A DNA stretch of 6,240 nucleotides from an uncultured Collinsella sp. GTDB lineage: Bacteria > Actinomycetota > Coriobacteriia > Coriobacteriales > Coriobacteriaceae. The translations under genes were made by a program, and so were the position numbers. This document shows positions 1 to 4,426 of this stretch, in pieces (the stretch's first letter is position 1; each line of letters begins with the position of its first letter). The stretch covers positions 1-6,240 of the forward strand of contig CABUTL010000092.1 in NCBI GenBank assembly GCA_902494375.1, written 5' to 3'. Under the pieces are notes generated by a model. It was not told where the DNA came from and made no database searches. It saw only the letters and a list, made by a program, of their open reading frames with translations.

Positions 1-92
1 CCCAAGCCCAGCGCCGTTGCCTCATCGGCAACGGCGTCCGGGTGAGCCATTAAATCAAGATGGCAGTGTGCATCAAATAACCGGGGCTCCAT
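1..92 (-). CDS. tatD: TatD-family metal-dependent hydrolase, N-terminal fragment (cut by left edge)
   Basis: Reading leftward from an ATG at 92, the minus strand encodes 30 residues beginning MEPRLFDAHCHLDLMAHPD and stays open to the window edge. The FDAHCHLD stretch with its HxH pair (His9 and His11) is the hallmark N-terminal metal-binding motif of TatD-type amidohydrolase-fold DNases, which bind two divalent metals and cleave DNA or RNA ends in the cytoplasm. The start is supported by a GGAG ribosome binding site nine bases upstream. The gene begins 14 bases after the tcdA stop, so the two are very probably co-transcribed. Only the first tenth of the protein is visible, so the exact paralogue (TatD, YcfH or YjjV type) cannot be told. 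Confidence 0.85.
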   Translation of the reverse strand, partial: MEPRLFDAHCHLDLMAHPDAVADEATALGL

Positions 93-106
93 CTCGGCGC
101 GCTCCG

Positions 107-904
107 CTAGTCCAAGCGCTGGCCATCGGCGCGCACGCGCTCGGTGCCGCGGCCACTGATCTGGCGGATAACCTCGCCGGCAATCATCTGGCCCATGATG
201 GGCGGCATAAAGCTGGCGGTTCCGAGCTCGGTGCGCTCGTGGATATTGGAAGGGTCGCGGGGCTGTGTCTTAACCGATTCCTCGCAGCTAAACAGTACAT
301 GAAGACTCTTGATTCCGCGCTTCTTGCATTCTTTGCGCATGATGCGGCTCATGGGGTCACGTACCGTATCGAAAATGTTGGCAAAGCGGAGGCACTCGGG
401 ATGGAGCTTGTTGGCCCCGCCCATGGAGCTAACCAAACGAATGTCGTGGTCCTGAGCATATTTGGCAATGGTGAGCTTGGCCGAGATGGTGTCGATGGCG
501 TCGACGACGTAGTCGAGCTTGCCGTCCGTCTGCTCCAAAACGCGCGCGAAAAATTCGTCGATATTGTCGCTCAACAGGTATTCGGTGCGCTTGATGACGG
601 TAGCGGCTGGATTGATGTCGTGGATCATGGCTTCCATAACATCGATCTTGCGCTTGCCGATGGTGCTTTGAAAGGCGATGGCCTGGCGATTGATATTGCT
701 GGGCGCGATGATGTCCTTATCCAGAATGACGAAATGACCAATGCCGCCGCGGACAAGTGCCTCGCAGCAATTGGAGCCCACACCTCCGCAGCCGAGCACC
801 AGCACCGTGGCGGCGGCGAGTTTGTCGAGTGCCTCGCGGCCCATGATGATCTCGAGCTTGGTGTCGCGTGTCTCGTTGGGGGTTGCGGCTGTGGTTTCGG
901 TCAT
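107..904 (-). CDS. tcdA: tRNA threonylcarbamoyladenosine dehydratase (TcdA, ThiF/E1-like)
   Basis: This is a complete ThiF/MoeB/UBA1-fold protein of 265 residues, close to the length of E. coli TcdA. The family uses ATP to cyclise the threonylcarbamoyl group of t6A37 in ANN-decoding tRNAs to ct6A. Numbering from an upstream ATG at 910, the sequence shows the nucleotide-binding loop GCGGVGS (40-46), the DKD motif (64-66), NINRQ (72-76), a basic GKRK segment (85-88) and the conserved DAID (137-140). The later MGGANK, FDTVRDP and LFSCEES segments match TcdA rather than ThiF or MoeB. The start is placed at 904 because a GGAGG sits directly against the ATG at 910 with no spacer but six bases before the ATG at 904. 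The gene leads a probable tcdA-tatD operon. No cysteine pair for a structural zinc is evident. The family assignment is firm; the ct6A role is inferred from homology. Confidence 0.92.
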   Translation of the reverse strand: MTETTAATPNETRDTKLEIIMGREALDKLAAATVLVLGCGGVGSNCCEALVRGGIGHFVILDKDIIAPSNINRQAIAFQSTIGKRKIDVMEAMIHDINPAATVIKRTEYLLSDNIDEFFARVLEQTDGKLDYVVDAIDTISAKLTIAKYAQDHDIRLVSSMGGANKLHPECLRFANIFDTVRDPMSRIMRKECKKRGIKSLHVLFSCEESVKTQPRDPSNIHERTELGTASFMPPIMGQMIAGEVIRQISGRGTERVRADGQRLD

Positions 905-948
905 AGACATCCTCCGATGGGGAAGCGAATCGTGTTTTAGCTATCGTC

Positions 949-977
949 ATTATAGGTATTATCGCGATTCCATTTGA
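949..977 (-). promoter_or_regulatory. Probable promoter of tcdA-tatD
   Basis: The minus strand carries a perfect TATAAT at 954-949, about 45 bases upstream of the tcdA start. At a 17-base spacing the -35 position (977-972) reads TCAAAT, a poor match, so the -10 box is the main evidence. Transcription would start near 942 and give a leader of roughly 38 bases. Confidence 0.5.
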
Positions 978-991
978 GCCCTAGGGGCTTG

Positions 992-1020
992 TTGAAATGA
1001 GGCAGTGATTCGCATAAGAT
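992..1020 (+). promoter_or_regulatory. Plus-strand promoter reading toward the small peptide gene
   Basis: TTGAAA at 992-997 (five of six consensus bases) is followed after exactly 17 bases by TAAGAT at 1015-1020 (four of six). No convincing plus-strand protein gene follows before the sdpR promoter. The promoter faces the 3' end of the minus-strand peptide gene at 1113-1199, so its product would be antisense to it. A start near 1027 is expected. Confidence 0.5.
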
Positions 1021-1026
1021 TGAAGC

Positions 1027-1119
1027 AGATGGCACCCGTTGCCGCGGGTTGACCAACTCCCAAACACGTTTGTAGCGTGAGAAGTGGCCGTCTTCGCATT
1101 ACGCGGGGGCGGCTATTTC
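1027..1119 (+). ncRNA. Candidate antisense RNA (possible type I antitoxin), ends approximate
   Basis: A transcript from the promoter at 992-1020 would run into the 3' end of the peptide gene. In plus-strand RNA, 1081-1097 pairs with 1103-1119 as a continuous 17-bp stem around the loop ATTAC: twelve Watson-Crick pairs and five G-U pairs. In minus-strand RNA the same five positions become A-C mismatches, so the structure belongs to the plus strand. The stem covers the peptide's stop codon and last lysine codon. A second small hairpin (ACCCG 1034-1038 with CGGGT 1045-1049) lies near the expected 5' end. No U-tract follows the large stem, so the 3' end is unknown and may lie further right. The antitoxin role is inferred from layout only. 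Confidence 0.35.
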
Positions 1120-1199
1120 ATTCGACCTCCAATGTGGATGCCGAGCTCCACAGCCGCGATTACAAGCAACGACAACGTCAGGACATCGTCAATACTCAT
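1113..1199 (-). CDS. 28-residue hydrophobic membrane peptide, candidate holin-like/type I toxin
   Basis: The ATG at 1199 is preceded by AAGGAG (1212-1207) with a seven-base spacer, as good as any ribosome binding site in the window. The frame encodes MSIDDVLTLSLLVIAAVELG followed by IHIGGRMK and a TAG. It has an acidic N-terminus, one hydrophobic segment (about residues 7-24, with a glutamate at 18) and a basic end, as expected for a single membrane helix with the positive side inside. Size, the MS-x-x-D/E-x-L-x-L start and an opposing promoter resemble the short holin-like toxin genes of Firmicutes (TxpA/Hol_Tox type), but the match is by eye and weak. It is transcribed divergently from sdpR. 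It could also be a regulatory or stress membrane peptide. Translation is likely; function is unproven. Confidence 0.55.
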   Translation of the reverse strand: MSIDDVLTLSLLVIAAVELGIHIGGRMK

Positions 1200-1275
1200 A
1201 GTCCATCTCCTTCTCGGGTAGAGGGAGCTGGCCCATCTGCTTCAACTTCCATTGTAACTAAACACGAACGAATGT

Positions 1276-1305
1276 TCTATAGATGTTACTGTATTAGATA
1301 GTCAG
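1276..1305 (-). promoter_or_regulatory. Possible promoter for the 28-residue peptide
   Basis: On the minus strand CTGACT (1305-1300, four of six) is followed after 18 bases by TATAGA (1281-1276, four of six). It would give a leader of about 70 bases before the peptide ATG. Its -35 box overlaps the -35 box of the divergent sdpR promoter. A second -10-like TACAAT at 1256-1251 lacks a fitting -35. Confidence 0.3.
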
Positions 1306-1316
1306 ACAAACATCTA
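1280..1316. promoter_or_regulatory. Inverted repeat, candidate operator between divergent promoters
   Basis: TAGATGTT (1280-1287) and AACATCTA (1309-1316) form a perfect 8-bp inverted repeat separated by 21 bases. The right half starts directly after the plus-strand -35 box of sdpR; the left half overlaps the end of the minus-strand -10 box. This symmetry fits an operator bound by a dimeric regulator acting on both promoters. The adjacent ArsR-type protein is the obvious candidate, since its B. subtilis relative SdpR represses its own promoter. Confidence 0.4.
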
Positions 1317-1331
1317 AATATCGAGTATAGT
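1303..1331 (+). promoter_or_regulatory. Promoter of the sdpR-sdpI operon
   Basis: CAGACA (1303-1308, four of six) and TATAGT (1326-1331, five of six) are separated by 17 bases in an AT-rich stretch unlike the GC-rich surroundings. Transcription would start near 1338, about 28 bases before the sdpR ATG. Half of the inverted repeat (1309-1316) lies inside the spacer, where a bound repressor would block polymerase. Confidence 0.55.
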
Positions 1332-1365
1332 GTGCGCGTCATGAGAGATGATGAAAGGAGGTCTT

Positions 1366-1644
1366 ATGCCGGGAGAGGGTTTTAAGGCGCTTGCCGATCC
1401 AACGCGACGGCGCATTTTGGAGTTGCTGCGCGAGGGCAATTGCACGGCGGGGGAGCTTGCCGAGCATTTCGATATCAGTAAGCCGTCGCTGAGCCATCAC
1501 TTGGCGACGCTCAAAAACGCCGGGTTGGTGACCGACGAGCGCCATGGCCAAAACATCGTATACAGCTTAAACACCACCGTCATGCAGGACTTGATCGGTT
1601 GGTTTATGGGCTTTACAAACACGGAAGGTGATAAGGATGAATAA
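1366..1644 (+). CDS. sdpR: ArsR-family transcriptional regulator, SdpR-like autorepressor
   Basis: This is a 92-residue winged helix-turn-helix protein. The opening FKALADPTRRRIL (6-18), the recognition region TAGELAEHFDISKPSLSHHL (27-46) and the wing DERHGQNIVYSLN (57-69) closely follow B. subtilis SdpR, which represses its own operon until membrane-bound SdpI captures it. The metal-binding CxC of arsenic and cadmium sensors is absent: only Cys26 is present, so metal sensing is unlikely. The start at 1366 is preferred because AAAGGAGGT lies just upstream (GGAGG ends four bases before it) and because the protein then begins where SdpR does. The ATGs at 1348 and 1351 would place this binding site inside the coding region. 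The last eight bases overlap sdpI, so the two are translationally coupled. Confidence 0.9.
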   Translation: MPGEGFKALADPTRRRILELLREGNCTAGELAEHFDISKPSLSHHLATLKNAGLVTDERHGQNIVYSLNTTVMQDLIGWFMGFTNTEGDKDE

Positions 1645-2341
1645 CGAAAACAAGGGTATTCACGCCACGGGGGTATCGCGGCGTGTGTGGATTGCGCTGG
1701 TCGCTCTGTGCGTCGCCAATGTCGTAGCGCACCTCATGGTGATGCCGAGCTTGCCTGCGCAGATTCCCACGCACTGGGGCGCGAACAGCGCTGTCGACGG
1801 TTGGGGTCCTAGCTGGATGGCCTCCGCGCTCGGCGTGCTGCCTCTGGCGCTTCTCGCAATGTTCTGCGTGGTGCCGCGCATCGACCCCAAAGGTGAGGCA
1901 TATCGAACCTCGGGCAAGTTCTATCAGGGCTTCGTAATCGCCTTCACCTTGTTCATGTGCGCCATAAGCTGGCTGGGAGAGCTTACGGTCTGGGGCGTGG
2001 TGCCGGCGGTCGGTTCGGTTAACGTGCTGATTTCCGGTGTTGTCGGTTTGCTGTTCATCGGCGTAGGCAACTACTTGCCGCGTGTGAAGCAGAACTATAC
2101 GCTCGGTATCAAGACGCCCTGGGCACTTGCCGATCCCGAGAACTGGCGCCGTACGCAGCGCTTTGGCGGTGCCTGCTTTATGGTGCTGGGTGTTGGCCTG
2201 ATTGTGATGGGCGTGGCGGGCAGCGTGCTTTCGAGTGAAGTCGTCGCCGCAGTGATTGCGGTTCTGGCGTTTGGTTCGGTCGGAGCCGTCTACGTCTACT
2301 CGTATCTGCTGTGGCGCAAATCGCAGCGAGCCGCTCGTTAA
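1637..2341 (+). CDS. sdpI: SdpI-family six-TM membrane protein (DUF1648 plus SdpI domain)
   Basis: This is a 234-residue integral membrane protein. The N-terminal DUF1648 signature LPAQIPTHWGANSAVDGWG lies at 39-57 after the first helix. The C-terminal SdpI signature GNYLPRVKQNYTLGIKTPW is at 144-162, followed by a NWRRTQRFGG segment (169-178). Hydrophobic stretches at about 17-36, 61-79, 97-118, 127-145, 178-198 and 202-225 suggest six helices. In B. subtilis, SdpI gives immunity to the SDP killing peptide and, when occupied, sequesters SdpR at the membrane. The ATG at 1637 has AAGGTG six bases upstream and overlaps the sdpR stop by eight bases; a GTG at 1628 would add three residues but has no better site. 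No SdpA, SdpB or SdpC gene is in the window, so here it may sense or resist a peptide made elsewhere. Confidence 0.9.
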   Translation: MNNENKGIHATGVSRRVWIALVALCVANVVAHLMVMPSLPAQIPTHWGANSAVDGWGPSWMASALGVLPLALLAMFCVVPRIDPKGEAYRTSGKFYQGFVIAFTLFMCAISWLGELTVWGVVPAVGSVNVLISGVVGLLFIGVGNYLPRVKQNYTLGIKTPWALADPENWRRTQRFGGACFMVLGVGLIVMGVAGSVLSSEVVAAVIAVLAFGSVGAVYVYSYLLWRKSQRAAR

Positions 2342-2407
2342 GGTTGCGGAAAACTAGCGTACGCAGTTCATAGTATGTTCCGGGGGACTTTTCCCAGGTA
2401 GTATTAG

Positions 2408-2435
2408 GGGGTATGGGCAACCATGCCCCTTTTTT
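2408..2435 (+). terminator. Intrinsic terminator of sdpR-sdpI
   Basis: A nine-bp stem (GGGGTATGG 2408-2416 with CCATGCCCC 2421-2429, one G-U pair) closes on a GCAA tetraloop and is followed by six Ts (2430-2435). It sits 66 bases after the sdpI stop and isolates ettA, whose own promoter must then lie in 2436-2526. I saw no clear -35/-10 pair there. Confidence 0.9.
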
Positions 2436-2526
2436 CGTTAAGTTTCAGAGCTGGTTTCCTCATTTCGTTTCCACTAAAGCGAATCAAGAATAGAGAAACA
2501 GCAGGTAGAAAGGATAAAACAGGCAA

Positions 2527-4206
2527 ATGGCAGAGTTCATCTACCAGATGTATCAGGCTCGTAAGGCCCATGGCGACAAGGTAATCCTTGACGACGTGAC
2601 CCTGAGCTTCTACCCCGGTGCCAAGATCGGCGTTGTGGGTCCCAACGGCATGGGCAAGTCGACCCTGCTCAAGATCATGGCCGGCATCGAGGAGGTCAGC
2701 AACGGCGACGCGCGCCTGACCCCCGGCTACTCGGTGGGCATCCTGCAGCAGGAGCCGCCGCTCGACGACGACAAGACCGTCATCGAGAATGTGCGCATGG
2801 CGTTTGGCGATATGATCGCCAAGGTCGATCGCTTCAATAAGATCGGCGAGGAGATGTGCGACCCGGACTGCGACATGGACGCCCTCATGGCCGAGATGGG
2901 AAAGCTCCAGGACGAGATCGACGCCGCCGACGGCTGGGATATCGATTCCAAGCTCGGCCAGGCCATGGACGCCCTGCAGCTGCCCGATTCCGACATGCCG
3001 GTCAACGTACTTTCCGGCGGCGAGCGCCGCCGCGTGGCCCTGTGCAAGCTGCTGCTCGAGGCTCCCGACCTGCTGCTGCTCGACGAGCCCACGAACCACC
3101 TGGACGCCGAGTCGATCCTGTGGCTCGAGCACTTCCTGCACAACTACCAGGGCGCGGTGCTTGCCGTTACGCACGACCGCTACTTCTTGGATAACGTTGC
3201 CGAGTGGATCTGCGAGGTCGACCGTGGCCACCTTTATCCCTACAAGGGCAACTACTCAACGTATCTGGAGACCAAGGCCGCCCGTATCGAGGCGCAGGGC
3301 AACCGCGACGCCAAGCTCGCCAAGCGTATGGAGGCCGAGCTCGAGTGGGTGCGCAGCTCGCCCAAGGCTCGCCAGGCCAAGAACAAGGCCCGTTTGGCTC
3401 GCTACGAGGAGATGGAGGCCGAGGCCCGCGCAAGCCAGAAGCTCGACTGGACCGACATCCGCATCCCTGTGGGCCCGCGTCTGGGCAACAAGGTGCTCGA
3501 GGCCCATCACCTGCACAAAGAGTTCGATGGCCGCGTGCTCATCGATGACCTTTCGTTCACCCTGCCGCGCAACGGCATCGTGGGCGTCATCGGCCCCAAC
3601 GGTGTCGGTAAGACCACGCTGTTCAAGACGATTGTGGGTCTGGAGCCGCTGACTTCGGGCGAGCTCGAGGTGGGCGAGACCGTCAAGATCTCCTATGTTG
3701 ATCAGAACCGTTCCGGCATCGACCCCGATAAGAACCTGTGGGAGGTCGTCTCGGATGGCCTGGACCACATGATGGTCGGCGAGACCGAGGTTCCGAGCCG
3801 CGCTTATGTGGCGAGCTTTGGCTTTAAGGGCCAGGACCAGCAGAAGCGCGCTGGCGTACTTTCCGGTGGCGAGCGCAACCGTCTGAACTTGGCGCTCACG
3901 CTCAAGCAGGGCGGCAACCTGCTGCTCCTCGACGAGCCCACGAACGACCTCGACGTCGAGACGCTGTCCTCGCTCGAGGCGGCGCTGCTCGAGTTCCCGG
4001 GCTGCTCGGTGGTCATTAGCCACGACCGTATGTTCCTGGACCGCGTCGCCACGCACATTCTGGCGTGGGAGGGCACCGATGAGAATCCGGGCAACTGGTA
4101 TTGGTTCGAGGGCAACTTCGAGGCCTATCAGGCCAACCGCATCGAGCGCCTGGGCGAGGACGCAGCCCAGCCGCATCGTATTCACCGCAAGCTGACGCGC
4201 GACTAG
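2527..4206 (+). CDS. ettA: Energy-dependent translational throttle protein EttA (ABC-F ATPase)
   Basis: This 559-residue protein has two ABC ATPase domains and no membrane segments, and follows E. coli EttA (555 residues) along its length from the opening MAEFIYQMYQ. ABC1 has Walker A GPNGMGKST (38-46), signature LSGGE (162-166), Walker B LLLLDEP with Glu187, and switch His216. ABC2 has GPNGVGKTT (356-364), LSGGE (445-449), Glu470 and His499. The insert at about 95-140 is the arm that contacts the L1 stalk in EttA, and the charged helical stretch at about 245-315 is the inter-domain linker that reaches toward the P-site tRNA. All catalytic residues are present, so it should be an active ATPase. 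EttA binds the ribosomal E site and links the first peptide bond to the ADP/ATP ratio. The binding site upstream (AAAGGA, 12 bases away) is distant and weak. It forms a single-gene unit. Confidence 0.95.
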   Translation: MAEFIYQMYQARKAHGDKVILDDVTLSFYPGAKIGVVGPNGMGKSTLLKIMAGIEEVSNGDARLTPGYSVGILQQEPPLDDDKTVIENVRMAFGDMIAKVDRFNKIGEEMCDPDCDMDALMAEMGKLQDEIDAADGWDIDSKLGQAMDALQLPDSDMPVNVLSGGERRRVALCKLLLEAPDLLLLDEPTNHLDAESILWLEHFLHNYQGAVLAVTHDRYFLDNVAEWICEVDRGHLYPYKGNYSTYLETKAARIEAQGNRDAKLAKRMEAELEWVRSSPKARQAKNKARLARYEEMEAEARASQKLDWTDIRIPVGPRLGNKVLEAHHLHKEFDGRVLIDDLSFTLPRNGIVGVIGPNGVGKTTLFKTIVGLEPLTSGELEVGETVKISYVDQNRSGIDPDKNLWEVVSDGLDHMMVGETEVPSRAYVASFGFKGQDQQKRAGVLSGGERNRLNLALTLKQGGNLLLLDEPTNDLDVETLSSLEAALLEFPGCSVVISHDRMFLDRVATHILAWEGTDENPGNWYWFEGNFEAYQANRIERLGEDAAQPHRIHRKLTRD

Positions 4207-4209
4207 ATC

Positions 4210-4236
4210 GTTACGCGGTTTTCCAAACCGCGTAAC
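4210..4236 (+). terminator. Perfect 12-bp hairpin three bases after the ettA stop, no T-tract
   Basis: GTTACGCGGTTT (4210-4221) pairs perfectly with AAACCGCGTAAC (4225-4236) around a TCC loop. Its position directly after ettA suggests a role at the end of that mRNA, as a terminator or a block to 3' exonucleases. Neither side has a run of Ts, so it is not a classical intrinsic terminator; it might work with Rho or only as a stabilising structure. Confidence 0.5.
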
Positions 4237-4249
4237 TGCTCGACGCTGC

Positions 4250-4349
4250 GCGGGCCGCAAACACCCCATCTTGCCGTTCAAGCCGTCGCTCGCGTACCGA
4301 AGTACGCGTCGCTCCTCTTTCACGGCAACCTGGGGCACTTGCGGCCCGC
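4250..4349 (-). repeat. 100-base palindromic element, possible structured RNA or intergenic repeat
   Basis: The arms pair at four levels: 4250-4260 with 4339-4349 (11 bp), 4264-4268 with 4331-4335 (5 bp), 4271-4277 with 4322-4328 (7 bp) and 4291-4297 with 4302-4308 (7 bp). The 3x3 and 2x2 internal loops and a 13x13 central loop are symmetrical. On the minus strand the apex is a C(UUCG)G tetraloop, one of the most stable RNA loops, and the 3x3 loop becomes three consecutive G-U pairs. On the plus strand these are CGAA and A-C mismatches. This favours minus-strand RNA. GAGCGACG occurs on both sides of the apical stem. No convincing ORF crosses it. It may be a dispersed palindromic repeat of the genome or a small RNA; copy number cannot be judged from one window. 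Confidence 0.6.
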
Positions 4350-4382
4350 TCGCTGTTGGTCACGAAACATCGATGAATGCTA

Positions 4383-4422
4383 ATAAAAGCGGCTCAAATC
4401 CTGATTTGGATTTGAGCCGCTT
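4383..4422 (-). terminator. Intrinsic terminator of the minus-strand 435-residue gene
   Basis: A perfect 15-bp stem (4422-4408 with 4401-4387) around a six-base loop begins four bases past the TAA of the gene. In the minus-strand sense it ends in CGCTTTTATTA, a T-rich tail. It is a textbook rho-independent terminator and one of the strongest in the window. Confidence 0.9.
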
Positions 4423-4426
4423 GTCG

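Noticed and set aside
17..940. 307-codon plus-strand open frame opposite tcdA
   Set aside because: It is the antisense shadow of tcdA, which has clear ThiF-family motifs and a good start; the plus-strand translation shows no recognisable domain and no ribosome binding site.
977..989. Short hairpin AGCCC/GGGCT near 977-989 as a terminator
   Set aside because: It has only five base pairs with a three-base loop, and no T-tract follows on the minus strand and only a weak one on the plus strand.
1077..1301. 74-codon plus-strand open frame across the small peptide gene
   Set aside because: It lacks a ribosome binding site and runs through the divergent promoter region; its translation is arginine- and serine-rich with no domain.
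2342..2407. Possible promoter for ettA upstream of the terminator (TTGCGG at 2344)
   Set aside because: No -10 box lies at a suitable spacing, and the strong terminator at 2408-2435 would stop transcription from it.
2404..3231. 275-codon minus-strand open frame opposite the start of ettA
   Set aside because: It is a shadow frame that spans the sdpI terminator and the ettA start; its product has no known motif.
3256..4338. 360-codon minus-strand open frame opposite ettA
   Set aside because: It is the antisense shadow of the second half of ettA, whose ABC-F motifs are unmistakable.
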